A stretch of 47,388 nucleotides of DNA from an uncultured Chlorobiaceae bacterium. Lineage in GTDB: Bacteria; Bacteroidota; Chlorobiia; Chlorobiales; Chlorobiaceae. Where the stretch lies: contig CAIXLG010000128.1 in NCBI GenBank assembly GCA_903920215.1, positions 1 through 47,388 on the forward strand, given 5' to 3'. Position numbers and translations under genes: made by a program. The notes below the pieces were generated by a model that saw nothing but the letters and a program-made list of their open reading frames with translations, made no database searches and was not told where the DNA came from. Numbering within the stretch: position 1 is the first letter of the stretch; every line of letters begins with the position of its first letter. This document shows positions 18,857 through 27,293 of the stretch, in pieces.

Positions 18857-19432
18857 TTGGCCGGTTATCAATATTTTGGAATGCAGCCTTCGCAGGCAGA
18901 TCCCTCTTCAAGGATAGAACAGGCGCTTAAAGAAGTCAGTGCGCTGATTTTTCCGGTTGACGGTGTGCTGAATGGAGGCCGGATTACGTTTGACAGCAAG
19001 GGTGCTGAAATTTGTTCGCTCTCTGTCAGGGATGCCGTGGCAATAAGGGAGGCTCGTAAACAGGGGTTGCATATCGCCGTTGTTTCCGAGAGGAATACGG
19101 AAGCTTACCGTCCCCTGCTTGAAGAGCTTGGTGTTGAGGATCTTTTCCTCAGTGGGGGTAATCTGCTTGATGCATATGACGCTTTCCGGAATCTTCATGA
19201 TCTTTCTGACAACGAGTGTGCATATATCGGAGACGATATCGGCGATATTGCAGTGCTTGCACAAGCAGGCCTGCCCGTTACTCCTATCGACGGGGCTGAT
19301 TATCTCAGAAACCGGGTCGGTTATATTGCAGGGTATGAAGGCGGAAAGGGTTGTGTGCGGGAAATTGTCGAGATGATTCTTACTCACCAGGATAAGTGGC
19401 CATACATAGAGCGTCCGGACCCGGAGGAATAA
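18857..19432 (+). CDS. KdsC-like HAD protein lacking the catalytic Asp
   Basis: Homologue of KDO-8-phosphate phosphatase (191 aa), encoded directly after kdsA. HAD motif I, normally DVDGVLTDG, reads PVDGVLNGG: codon CCG puts Pro33 where the nucleophile belongs, while the second Asp (Asp35) remains. Motif II (VVSERN) keeps its Ser. The usual Lys of the NK/DK segment appears as Leu in NLLDAYDAF, and motif IV is intact (YIGDDIGD). By known HAD chemistry such a protein should not form the aspartyl-phosphate. It may be a regulatory or scaffolding relic, with another phosphatase doing the step. The start is TTG 18857 or, perhaps better, ATG 18881. Confidence 0.8.
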   Translation: MAGYQYFGMQPSQADPSSRIEQALKEVSALIFPVDGVLNGGRITFDSKGAEICSLSVRDAVAIREARKQGLHIAVVSERNTEAYRPLLEELGVEDLFLSGGNLLDAYDAFRNLHDLSDNECAYIGDDIGDIAVLAQAGLPVTPIDGADYLRNRVGYIAGYEGGKGCVREIVEMILTHQDKWPYIERPDPEE

Positions 19433-19456
19433 ATACGGGGGAGTTTCCGCGGGATT

Positions 19457-20938
19457 TTAACCCTCTTCCGGAATTAACTCCGGGTAAAGAAGAGGGTTCA
19501 GGAGCTCCGCTGTTTCTGCAAGTGAAAGCATGCCGACAATATTTGTACCATGGTTCGGTTCAACATGTACATCCCCCCTGTACTCAATACCATGCTCAAG
19601 CGCTTTTTCAAGGGCCTCTATTTTTCCGCGAAGACTGTATGCTGCTGATTGCGGTGTTGAACATGATACAGGCGGATTCTCTTCCCCGTGCAGAAAATAG
19701 CCTTCCGGAAGTTGTTCGCTTTGCGGATAATCATGCCAGTGGGTGATGGAAGCTCCATGCCTGGCAAGATGGGAGGGAAAGGCGGCTTCAGGTCTTATTG
19801 TCATCAGTATACTTGCTGTCAAGGCATTGCCCAGTGCATGTGCCAGAATTGTCAAGGTATCGAAAGATGGTTTGGCAATATTGGCAGATGAGCATCCTTC
19901 AGGGGTCTTCAGGTAGATTCTCCCTTGATCCCGGCCCTGAATAAGCCCTATTTCCACAAGATCTTTTTTCGGATCAAGATTATTTTTTTTGCACCCTGAT
20001 CTTGTTGTGATGACACTGATGTCTGGCACGTGAACGAGGAGAGTTTTTTCATGAACCCTGATCTCGACTATTCTCTCTATCTCCTTATGGTTATGCGCTT
20101 TCGGGATATTACTGCCGGAGTAGAAAGCGGGCTGCACGGCAACCGGAAGCTGGCGGGCAAAGAATCCGTAGCTCATGCCGCTTCGCTGGTCGAGATAGCG
20201 GGCAACAATCCGTTTGTAAAAATCGCTGCGGTACTGAAGTCCGGCTGTCGATGTATGCGTTAAAAGAGAGGAGTTATTGCTCCACAGGGCGCTGCACTTC
20301 AGAAAATCTCGCGAAACAGCTTCAAACTCCGGGGTACCGGTCTGCAGTGTTCCATGTTCTATATCAAGGTCTTCAGGTCGGGGCGGGACAACCTGTGCCG
20401 TGAGTTTTGGCACCAGTGTGCAAAAAACGTCCTCTCTTGAAGGATAAGGCGTGTTAAAGGTCACGACGCCACCATTCATGGTGCAGATTGTCCATGAATG
20501 GTCAGTAACAAATATAAGGATATGAACCATGTCGCGGGCGAGCCTGCCGACAATGGCGTCAAGGCGCTGCTGAGGCAGAGCGCTGGTGTTTATCGGTGAG
20601 GGTTCATCGTAAATACCGACAATGATATTGTTGTAGAGTGTTGCAACCCGGTTGATGGCAAGCAGGTTATCAGGAAAATAACCAGGTGCGAAGATAACGG
20701 TTCCCGGAGCAAATCGTCCGTCGTTTCCGGAAGCCTCTTTTTCTGAAAGAACGGTTATGCCGAGTGATTGCATTGCATCGACAAGGGCATGGCAAAACTG
20801 CTCCAGTCGATCCGATAGAACGGGGGCCGGATAGATGACCGGTTTGAGACGTTTGCACATTTTATCGATACTCAGAGGCGTATCAAGAGGAATGCCAATC
20901 AGTTTGTGGAGTGCGTCGGAAGAGATGCTGTTACTCAT
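19457..20938 (-). CDS. Uncharacterised 493-aa protein
   Basis: I do not recognise this family. The protein appears soluble, with no signal peptide or membrane segment. It has a mixed alpha/beta look in the first 200 residues (VIFAPGYFPDNLLAINRVATLYNN, then VHILIFVTDHSWTICTMNGG), a charged middle (EIRVHEKTLLVHVPDISVI) and a C-terminal region with several His (HLARHGASITHWHDYP and HVEPNHGTN). The conserved-looking spacing suggests a real gene: it uses the same codon style as its neighbours and lies 45 nt downstream of nadK on the same strand, so it probably belongs to the pyrE-tyrA-nadK unit. The His clusters could bind a metal, but nothing here proves it. Confidence 0.75.
   Translation of the reverse strand: MSNSISSDALHKLIGIPLDTPLSIDKMCKRLKPVIYPAPVLSDRLEQFCHALVDAMQSLGITVLSEKEASGNDGRFAPGTVIFAPGYFPDNLLAINRVATLYNNIIVGIYDEPSPINTSALPQQRLDAIVGRLARDMVHILIFVTDHSWTICTMNGGVVTFNTPYPSREDVFCTLVPKLTAQVVPPRPEDLDIEHGTLQTGTPEFEAVSRDFLKCSALWSNNSSLLTHTSTAGLQYRSDFYKRIVARYLDQRSGMSYGFFARQLPVAVQPAFYSGSNIPKAHNHKEIERIVEIRVHEKTLLVHVPDISVITTRSGCKKNNLDPKKDLVEIGLIQGRDQGRIYLKTPEGCSSANIAKPSFDTLTILAHALGNALTASILMTIRPEAAFPSHLARHGASITHWHDYPQSEQLPEGYFLHGEENPPVSCSTPQSAAYSLRGKIEALEKALEHGIEYRGDVHVEPNHGTNIVGMLSLAETAELLNPLLYPELIPEEG
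19459..19498. terminator. Hairpin between convergent genes (possible terminator)
   Basis: AACCCTCTTC and GAAGAGGGTT are perfect 10-nt inverted arms, with a smaller inner stem CGGA/TCCG. The hairpin overlaps the last codons of the 493-aa gene and lies 26 nt after the KdsC-like stop. No clear U-run follows on either strand, so factor-independent termination is uncertain. Confidence 0.45.
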
Positions 20939-20983
20939 GAAAATGTTCAGCCTGATTGGTTGGGAAAAAATAATCGGCTGGTT

Positions 20984-21841
20984 TTACATGCCGGAATTAT
21001 GCTCGCGACCCCATAACAGTTTTGTTCGCAGAATTTCGCAGTAATTGCGGCTTTCATTTGCGACAAGGTTGATGACTTCGGCAGATTTTTTTACAGTGAC
21101 AATCTCATGGGGGGCAAGAAATTTTCTGAAATGTCCGTCACAGTTAAGTGGAAACTCTCCATCAGGGGCATCGACAGAGATTTCGATAACTTTGTCATCG
21201 CTGATAACGATCGGTCGGACGGTCAGCATATGCGGGCATATCGGGGTGATGACGAAAACGCTTGATTTTGGAGCTATGATTGGACCTCCGGCAGACATGG
21301 AGTAGGCCGTGGAGCCTGTCGACGTGGCAATAATGATACCGTCAGCCCTGTATGAGCTTAGCAGTTCACCATCCAGTTTTATGACAAATGTTGGAATACG
21401 TGGATAGGTGCCTTTTTCAATGACGACATCATTCAGGGCTTTGAACCGCTGCATCTCGTTGTAAACGGGCAGTGATGCTTCAAGCTGCAATCGATTATGA
21501 ATTGAGTAAGTGCCGTTAAGAACATGTTCTATAGCCCCGAACATTTCAGCCTGGGTAAACTCCGTTAAAAAACCGAGGTAGCCGACATTGACTCCTATAA
21601 TCGGCTTTGTTTTGGCGTAATGTGACGTAAAAAGCAGCGTTCCATCTCCGCCAAGCGATATGAATGCGTCACAGAGCTTGCTGAGCTCCTCAACAGGAAG
21701 AGAGTTTTCTGTATCCAGTTTTTCTGCTGATTGTGTTTCAAAGATATACTCTATGCCCCGCTCTTTAAACCACAAAGCAAGCTTCCGGGCAAGATCCAGC
21801 GCTGTTTCCCTTGAAACATTGACAATAATTGCAAATTTCAT
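20984..21841 (-). CDS. nadK: NAD kinase
   Basis: Phosphorylates NAD to NADP with ATP or polyphosphate. The 285-aa protein has the diagnostic GGDGTLL motif (in [16 protein letters not shown]), then [13 protein letters not shown], the nucleotide-contact block LNDVVIEKG, and the glycine-rich [23 protein letters not shown] segment. Its ATG overlaps the tyrA stop (ATGA), indicating translational coupling in a pyrE-tyrA-nadK operon. Confidence 0.94.
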   Translation of the reverse strand: MKFAIIVNVSRETALDLARKLALWFKERGIEYIFETQSAEKLDTENSLPVEELSKLCDAFISLGGDGTLLFTSHYAKTKPIIGVNVGYLGFLTEFTQAEMFGAIEHVLNGTYSIHNRLQLEASLPVYNEMQRFKALNDVVIEKGTYPRIPTFVIKLDGELLSSYRADGIIIATSTGSTAYSMSAGGPIIAPKSSVFVITPICPHMLTVRPIVISDDKVIEISVDAPDGEFPLNCDGHFRKFLAPHEIVTVKKSAEVINLVANESRNYCEILRTKLLWGREHNSGM

Positions 21842-22707
21842 TGCTGGTTCATCTCTTTGAGGATTTGATAAAGCCGGTTGGCATCACTGAAGCGCGATTC
21901 AAGCCGTTCAAGGTTACCTTCCCTTACCTCTTGTGAGAGTCGGGCAAGCTCTCTGGAAAAATGCTCAAGTTCATCAGCAATGTTATCACTGTTTGTTGCA
22001 ATGATATCCCGCCATATCTGCCATGAACTTCCTGCAAGTCTGGTAATGGTGGCAAATCCCGGTCCTGATGAATGAATGGAGTCTCCACAGTAAGCCATCA
22101 GCAGTGTCGAAAGCAACTGGGGCAGATGACTGACTTTTGCTATGATGCGGTCATGTTCATCAGGGGTCATACAAAGTGTTGAGCAACCTGCAGAGTGAAG
22201 GAGATCGATGAGAAATATCCCTTTTTTGCCGGAAAGCAGGCTTTTGTCATCGCAGAGGATAATGCGCCGTCCCTGCAGCAGTTCCTCATGGCTTTCACGG
22301 TACCCTTGCTGCTCCTTGCCGGCCATAGGGTGCATTCCAATAAAAGGGATGTCCAGCTCAAAGGCTTTTCGGGCGATAAGGGATTTTGTGCTTGATACAT
22401 CGCTGACAAGCGTTGTTGGAGGTGCAAGCAGCTTTATCTCTTCGAGCAGGGCAATATTCGCCTCAACCGGCGCTGAAAGAATAATCAGGTCAGCGCTGTA
22501 AAGTTTCTTTTTGTCATCAATAAACCGCTCAAGACCAAGCTCCTTGACGCGCTGGCAGTCGCTTTCGGTAAAGTTAGGGTCGAACCCCTGCAACAGAATA
22601 TTGCTTTTTACGGCAAGCGGAGAGCGCTTTATTGCTCTCAAGAGTGACATGCCAATCAATCCGAGACCAATAAACGAAATGCTTCTGATAGGTGGATGCT
22701 CAGTCAT
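21838..22707 (-). CDS. tyrA: Prephenate dehydrogenase
   Basis: Oxidative decarboxylation of prephenate (or dehydrogenation of arogenate) on the tyrosine route. The 289-aa protein has the Rossmann motif [16 protein letters not shown] at the N-terminus, [10 protein letters not shown], and the substrate-site block [14 protein letters not shown] with its catalytic His. No chorismate mutase or ACT domain is fused. Prephenate versus arogenate preference cannot be read from the sequence. The gene starts 5 nt after pyrE ends and overlaps nadK by 4 nt. Confidence 0.9.
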   Translation of the reverse strand: MTEHPPIRSISFIGLGLIGMSLLRAIKRSPLAVKSNILLQGFDPNFTESDCQRVKELGLERFIDDKKKLYSADLIILSAPVEANIALLEEIKLLAPPTTLVSDVSSTKSLIARKAFELDIPFIGMHPMAGKEQQGYRESHEELLQGRRIILCDDKSLLSGKKGIFLIDLLHSAGCSTLCMTPDEHDRIIAKVSHLPQLLSTLLMAYCGDSIHSSGPGFATITRLAGSSWQIWRDIIATNSDNIADELEHFSRELARLSQEVREGNLERLESRFSDANRLYQILKEMNQQ

Positions 22708-22712
22708 GCAGT

Positions 22713-23294
22713 TCAGCTTTGCTTGTTCGCCCGGCTTCCGGGGGCATCAATAGTCACACCATCTTTACAGAGAGGGCACTCTTCGGGAGTATAGTTTATC
22801 ACTTCCATTGAAAGTACTGAAAAATGGTCATCAGCAAGTCTGACGCGTCCGTTGCTGCGGTCAACAACTGAACCGACACCGACAAGCGAAGCTCCGGAAT
22901 GTTTGATGAGTTCAATAACCTCTGCAACCGAACCGCCGGTAGTTATGACATCCTCGATGACAAGTACCCGTTCGTCGGGTTCGAGGCTGAAGCCCCTGCG
23001 GATCGTCATGACTCCGTCCTTGCGTTCAGCAAAAATTGTTTTTACTCCGAGCTGGCGACCTACTTCCGTTCCGACCACTATCCCGCCGATAGCCGGAGAG
23101 ATGACGGTTTCAACATTCTTGCCGGCGAAATGCCGGGCAATTTCGCTGCATACTGCTGTGAGGTGTTCCGGATACTGAAGCACTTTTGCGCACTGAAAGT
23201 AGGTGTTGCTGTGGCGTCCGGACGTCAGCCTGAAATGGCCCTCGAGCAGAGCCCCTGTTGTTTTAAAAACGTCAAGCATTGCGGGAGTACTCAT
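22713..23294 (-). CDS. pyrE: Orotate phosphoribosyltransferase
   Basis: Couples orotate to PRPP to form OMP in pyrimidine synthesis. The 193-aa protein carries [19 protein letters not shown] near the N-terminus, FAERKDG, and the PRPP-binding loop [13 protein letters not shown]. It belongs to the longer OPRT subgroup with C-terminal ECPLCKDG, which contributes two Cys. No SD is obvious before ATG 23294. The pyrE-ruvX gap holds a small hairpin. Confidence 0.92.
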   Translation of the reverse strand: MSTPAMLDVFKTTGALLEGHFRLTSGRHSNTYFQCAKVLQYPEHLTAVCSEIARHFAGKNVETVISPAIGGIVVGTEVGRQLGVKTIFAERKDGVMTIRRGFSLEPDERVLVIEDVITTGGSVAEVIELIKHSGASLVGVGSVVDRSNGRVRLADDHFSVLSMEVINYTPEECPLCKDGVTIDAPGSRANKQS

Positions 23295-23365
23295 GAAAAA
23301 TATGGGGTGAAAATTTTAAGCGAGGATGTTACAATCAATGAACCTAAAGATAAAGAAGCAGTTCC

Positions 23366-23418
23366 GAAAAGCTAAAGGAAAAAGTCGTGGCTGCGTCAGC
23401 CGGTTCAATGAGCTTTTC
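23366..23418 (-). terminator. Nested inverted repeats between ruvX and pyrE
   Basis: GAAAAGCT (23366-23373) and AGCTTTTC (23411-23418) enclose a compact inner hairpin GGCTGcgtCAGCC (23389-23401). On the minus strand the inner stem is followed, after five bases, by TTTTT. It could end ruvX transcription or attenuate pyrE, which is regulated by attenuation in enterobacteria. The stem is short, so this is tentative. Confidence 0.35.
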
Positions 23419-23427
23419 TCTCCTTTC

Positions 23428-23850
23428 TTACTGAGGGGTTTCAAGGTAATCGCTCAGGATGACGCATGCTGCCGCACTGTCGAGCCGCCCTTTTTGCTGC
23501 CGCACCTTTCTGGATGTGCCCGATGCAACCAGGATTCGTTGTGCATCTCGAGATGAGTGGTGTTCATTGACAGTTTCAACCGTTATCAGGGGAAACGCCT
23601 CACAAAGCTCTTCAATAAAGCGGTCAAGCACGCCGGTCATGGCATTTTTTTCGCCTGTATTGCTGAGCGGGTAGCCGACAATGATTTTTTCAACATCATT
23701 GTTGCGAAGCATTGCCTCGAGGTTCTTGAACAATCCAGCCCGGTCAAAGGTGCCGACGGGCTGGGCAAAGAGTCCGAGAGGATCGCTTTGAGCCAATCCC
23801 ATGCGTTTTGTTCCGTAGTCGATCGCAAGGATTCTTTTTTTCAGAGTCAA
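23428..23850 (-). CDS. ruvX: Putative pre-16S rRNA nuclease / Holliday junction resolvase (YqgF)
   Basis: RNase H-like nuclease of the YqgF family, linked in other bacteria to 16S rRNA 5' maturation. Conserved parts: ILAIDYGTKRMGLA with the first catalytic Asp, IIVGYPLSNTGE, and RLDSAAACVIL with the last Asp. The usual DER of the third block reads NEH in TVNEHHSSRDAQR, a departure worth noting. The track start at 23913 adds 21 residues; TTG 23850 gives about 140 aa, the family norm, with AGGGAG some 12 nt upstream. ATG 23892 is another candidate. Confidence 0.85.
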   Translation of the reverse strand: MTLKKRILAIDYGTKRMGLAQSDPLGLFAQPVGTFDRAGLFKNLEAMLRNNDVEKIIVGYPLSNTGEKNAMTGVLDRFIEELCEAFPLITVETVNEHHSSRDAQRILVASGTSRKVRQQKGRLDSAAACVILSDYLETPQ

Positions 23851-24056
23851 GCTTATGGCACTCTCCCTGGTGGATTCAATGGTTATGAACATTACTAGAT
23901 GCTTGCAGGCCAATTTTTTATGAGTATAAATTAAAGCCGATTTATGACAAATTCAATTTTTAAGCTGGTCATGAGTCATGAAAAACCTTTTCTCTGAAAT
24001 GATTGTTTCCCTAGTATGAGCGTTTTTTATAATTATGATGATTGAGGGGGTTGATT

Positions 24057-24677
24057 ATGGGTGCATGGTCGGTGTTACTGATGACAAGCCTGATGCTTGC
24101 AGGCTGTTCGGTGCTGGGAAAGCGTACGGCAAATGAGCCCCCTTACAAGGTTATTTCACAGGAGGGGGAGATTGAAATCAGGCAATATGGGGAGCTGATT
24201 GTGGCCGAAACTGTTGTGGAAGGGTCATACGGTCAAACAAGCGGTGCGGCTTTCAGCCGCCTTGCCGGGTATATTTTCGGCAAGAACCGGGCAAAACAGA
24301 AAATTGCCATGACTGCTCCGGTGCTGCAGGAGCAGGCCAGTGAAAAAATATCGATGACCGCTCCGGTGATACAGGAAAAAAAAGGCAATGCCTGGGTGAT
24401 GTCGTTTGTAATGCCCGAAGGGTCGACACTTGAAGCGCTTCCCACCCCGCTTGATCCGGCAGTGAAACTGCGGATTGTTCCGGGGAAGAAGGTTGGCGTG
24501 ATCCGTTATTCCGGCCTGCATTCTGAAAATAATCTCCGGAATTATGCCCAAACGCTTACCCTATGGCTTGAGAAGAAAGGAGTCATGATACTCTCCGGAC
24601 CAAGAGCGGCAAGCTATGACCCACCTTGGACTATTCCTTTTTTGAGACGGAACGAGGTGCATATCGATATTGAGTAG
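24057..24677 (+). CDS. SOUL/HBP heme-binding family lipoprotein
   Basis: A 206-aa predicted lipoprotein with signal segment [13 protein letters not shown] and a SOUL domain behind it: [34 protein letters not shown], the twice-used [16 protein letters not shown] segments, and WLEKKG near the C-terminus. SOUL proteins in animals bind heme or porphyrin; the bacterial role is unknown. ATG 24057 is preferred over the track TTG 24042 because GAGGGGG lies just upstream. It stands alone, divergent from ruvX. Confidence 0.87.
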   Translation: MGAWSVLLMTSLMLAGCSVLGKRTANEPPYKVISQEGEIEIRQYGELIVAETVVEGSYGQTSGAAFSRLAGYIFGKNRAKQKIAMTAPVLQEQASEKISMTAPVIQEKKGNAWVMSFVMPEGSTLEALPTPLDPAVKLRIVPGKKVGVIRYSGLHSENNLRNYAQTLTLWLEKKGVMILSGPRAASYDPPWTIPFLRRNEVHIDIE

Positions 24678-24777
24678 ACAGGTTATGCCCAACAGATAAA
24701 GCGTTGTTCAGCTGGTTTTTTTATGGCCTTATGATTACATTTTGAAAAGGTATGGCTCACTAAATCAAATTCAGGGT

Positions 24778-25005
24778 ATGAAGCCGCATTATTATTTTAT
24801 TGGAGCATCACTTTCGATACTGCTTTCCATTTACGTCTTTATTTTTGGTACAGGGGTAAACCATGAGCTGATTGCCATTTTTATAGGGTTATGGGCGCCG
24901 ACAATTGTCTGTGTGGGTATTTTCAATACGCTGCTCGGTATTCTCGACGAAATGTGCTGCGCTCACAAGCGGATAGAAGACGGGCAAGGTGGTCATGATC
25001 GATAG
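24778..25005 (+). CDS. Small two-TM membrane protein, unknown function
   Basis: About 75 aa from ATG 24778, or 87 aa from TTG 24742. Two hydrophobic helices are evident (IGASLSILLSIYVFIFG and LIAIFIGLWAPTIVCVGIFNTLL), followed by a short charged tail. I do not recognise the family. It precedes crcB by 39 nt on the same strand, which suggests co-transcription. Confidence 0.55.
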   Translation: MKPHYYFIGASLSILLSIYVFIFGTGVNHELIAIFIGLWAPTIVCVGIFNTLLGILDEMCCAHKRIEDGQGGHDR

Positions 25006-25044
25006 ATCCTTGCTCACGGAGGCAGTGCCTGGGAGGTACTGTTT

Positions 25045-25428
25045 ATGAAACATGCCGGAGCGTTGCTGCTGGTTGGTACAGGTGGTTTTCTTGGCTCCAT
25101 GGCGCGCTATCTGGTTACTCTTCTTTTCTCTCCGCTTGCACCGGGTTTTCCTTTTGCAACATTTGCCGTAAATATTTTCGGCAGTTTTCTGATTGGTCTT
25201 CTCAGCGAGTTGGCCGTATCGACTACTCTTGTATCTCCTGAAGCAAGACTTTTTCTGGTGACTGGTATTTGCGGGGGATTTACCACCTTTTCAGCGTATA
25301 TGTTTGAGTCGACCGCACTCATGAAAGATGGCCAGCTCTTTTATACCAGTATGTATCTTGTCGGCAGTATCGCTGGTGGGCTGATTGCTCTTTATTCAGG
25401 AACACTTCTTGCAAAACTCTGGACATAA
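25045..25428 (+). CDS. crcB: Fluoride ion channel CrcB/Fluc
   Basis: Four-helix membrane protein (127 aa) that exports fluoride as a dual-topology dimer. The family motifs GGFLGSMARYL, FAVNIFGSFLIG and GICGGFTTFSAYMFE are present, the last with the polar track and phenylalanines of the pore. AGGAGG-like sequence (GGGAGG) lies 11 nt before the ATG. I looked for a crcB riboswitch upstream and did not find its conserved core. A DUF190 gene follows after 9 nt, a known association. Confidence 0.93.
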   Translation: MKHAGALLLVGTGGFLGSMARYLVTLLFSPLAPGFPFATFAVNIFGSFLIGLLSELAVSTTLVSPEARLFLVTGICGGFTTFSAYMFESTALMKDGQLFYTSMYLVGSIAGGLIALYSGTLLAKLWT

Positions 25429-25437
25429 GGGGACATT

Positions 25438-25773
25438 ATGGAACTGAAAAATTTAGAATCGCTGCGGATTTTTGTCGGTGAGCATGTACGCTTTGGTCAT
25501 CACCCTCTTTATGAGGAGATCGTCCGTGAAGCACGGCAACTCGGCATGGCGGGTGCGACAGTAATGAAGGGAGTGCTTTCCTACGGTCATGACCTGCATA
25601 TCAATACCGCTAAAATTGTGGAGTTCGGTCTTAACCTTCCCATGATTGTTGAGCTTGTGGACACTACGGAGAATATTGACGGCTTTCTGCCGCTGCTTCA
25701 GCAGATGGTGAGGGATTCGGCAGAGCGGGTGATGATCACCCGGGAAAATGTTCGTTCAGGGATTATTGAATGA
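25438..25773 (+). CDS. DUF190 domain protein (PII-like fold)
   Basis: A 111-aa protein of the DUF190 family, often encoded next to crcB. It begins KNLESLRIFVGEHVRFGHHPLYEEIVREARQ and keeps GATVMKGVLSYG and LPMIVELVDT, the strands of a ferredoxin-like core related to PII proteins. A regulatory or ligand-sensing partner for the fluoride channel is plausible from the context but is inference. GGGGAC precedes the ATG. Confidence 0.88.
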   Translation: MELKNLESLRIFVGEHVRFGHHPLYEEIVREARQLGMAGATVMKGVLSYGHDLHINTAKIVEFGLNLPMIVELVDTTENIDGFLPLLQQMVRDSAERVMITRENVRSGIIE

Positions 25774-25796
25774 CACAGAATTGCGCATGAAGCGGA

Positions 25797-25817
25797 GGGC
25801 GACCACGAGGGTCGCCC
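25797..25817. repeat. REP-like palindrome
   Basis: GGGCGACC and GGTCGCCC pair around a five-base loop, within the context GAGGGCGACCACGAGGGTCG and followed by CCTACAA. Short palindromes of this type recur between genes in many bacterial genomes; here only one copy is in view. It sits between the DUF190 stop and the terminator. Confidence 0.5.
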
Positions 25818-25835
25818 CTACAATTGTATGAAACA

Positions 25836-25863
25836 AAAAGGGAAGCCTTACGGCTTCCCTTTT
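25836..25863. terminator. Bidirectional rho-independent terminator
   Basis: AAAAGGGAAGCC TTAC GGCTTCCCTTTT forms a perfect 12-bp hairpin with A- and T-runs at its ends, so it can end transcription of crcB-DUF190 on the plus strand and of hemL on the minus strand. Confidence 0.9.
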
Positions 25864-25885
25864 ACGTTGCAGTGGCACAAGAACG

Positions 25886-27190
25886 TTACTTGCCGGAGGC
25901 AACAAGGGCGTTATAGTTTGCCTTGATGGTTTTTTCGAGATCAGCATCGGTGTGTGCGAAGCTGGTGAACATTGCTTCAAACTGCGATGGAGCAAGATAG
26001 ATTCCCTGATCAAGCATCGAATGGAAGTATTTTCCGTGTTTTTTAACATCCGCAGTGATTGCACTGTCGAAGTTGACAACAGGCGTTTCCGTAAAGAAGA
26101 GGCAGGACATTGAGCCAACGCGGTTCTGCACGTAGTTCAGACCGAGTTTTTTCAAGTTGTCGCTGAAACCCGCTTCAAGAATTGCAGATTTTCTTTCGAG
26201 TTCCGGATACGGATTATCTTCAATAAGGATTTTAAGGGTTTCAAGGCCAGCGGTGAGCGCAAGAGGATTGCCTGAAAGGGTTCCTGCCTGGTAAACATCT
26301 CCAAGTGGTGCAACTCTTTCCATGATTTCGCGTTTACCACCGAAGGCTCCGACAGGAAGTCCGCCGCCGATAATTTTGCCCATGGTGGTCAAGTCAGGTG
26401 TGACGCCGTAGAGGCTCTGGGCACCGCCGAGAGCGACACGGAAACCGCACATCACTTCATCAAAAATCAGGACAATACCTTCTTGGTCGCAGAGCTCGCG
26501 GAGCGCAGCAAGGAACCCTGGCTGTGGAGGGATAACGCCGGTATTGCCTGCGACCGGTTCGATGATGATGGCAGCAACCTTGTCCTTGTTTTCATTGACA
26601 AGGAGTTTTACGGATTCGATATCGTTGTATTTCGCATTGAGCGTATCCATTGCAGTGCCTTTGGTGACGCCGGGGCTGTCTGGAGCGCCGAGTGTGAGTG
26701 CACCTGAACCGGCCTTGATAAGGAAGCTGTCGCCGTGGCCGTGGTAGCAGCCTTCAAATTTAATAATTTTGTCGCGGCCGGTGTAACCTCTTGCGAGTCT
26801 TACTGCCGACATTGTTGCTTCTGTTCCGCTGTTGACCATGCGGACCATTTCGAGAGATGGAACGATTTTACAGAGAAGTTCGGCAATTTCAATTTCCATT
26901 TCGATCGGGGTGCCGAAGCTGGTGCCGATATTTTTCAGGGTATATTCAAGCGCAGCTGTGATTCTTGGGTGCATGCTGCCGAGAATGAACGGTCCCCATG
27001 AGCCGACATAGTCAAGATAGGTGTTGCCATCAACATCGGTCATGTACGCGCCTGACCCTTTAGCCATGTAAATTGGATTTCCGCCAACGGATTTAAATGC
27101 CCGTACTGGAGAGTTCACTCCACCGGGAATAAACTTCTTTGCTTTTTCAAAGAGTTCTGCTGATCTGGTTAGTTGAGGCATGTCGGACAA
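25886..27190 (-). CDS. hemL: Glutamate-1-semialdehyde 2,1-aminomutase
   Basis: PLP enzyme (434 aa) that makes 5-aminolevulinate in the C5 pathway, feeding heme and bacteriochlorophyll. Motifs include [73 protein letters not shown] and the Schiff-base lysine in [18 protein letters not shown]. The length matches the family. It lies 103 nt after recO on the same strand and ends at the bidirectional terminator. Confidence 0.95.
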   Translation of the reverse strand: MSDMPQLTRSAELFEKAKKFIPGGVNSPVRAFKSVGGNPIYMAKGSGAYMTDVDGNTYLDYVGSWGPFILGSMHPRITAALEYTLKNIGTSFGTPIEMEIEIAELLCKIVPSLEMVRMVNSGTEATMSAVRLARGYTGRDKIIKFEGCYHGHGDSFLIKAGSGALTLGAPDSPGVTKGTAMDTLNAKYNDIESVKLLVNENKDKVAAIIIEPVAGNTGVIPPQPGFLAALRELCDQEGIVLIFDEVMCGFRVALGGAQSLYGVTPDLTTMGKIIGGGLPVGAFGGKREIMERVAPLGDVYQAGTLSGNPLALTAGLETLKILIEDNPYPELERKSAILEAGFSDNLKKLGLNYVQNRVGSMSCLFFTETPVVNFDSAITADVKKHGKYFHSMLDQGIYLAPSQFEAMFTSFAHTDADLEKTIKANYNALVASGK

Positions 27191-27293
27191 TTCTGTTTAG
27201 GATTGAACAAGACGTTATAAGAGTAATAAAATGATTGGTCAAGATAGAAATACTCCTGAAGATATAAAACCCCAAAAAAACCTGATGCCGGGT

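Noticed and set aside
25006-25044. Possible fluoride riboswitch before crcB
   Set aside because: GGAGGCAGTGCC is suggestive, but the conserved core of the crcB motif is absent and the leader is too short.
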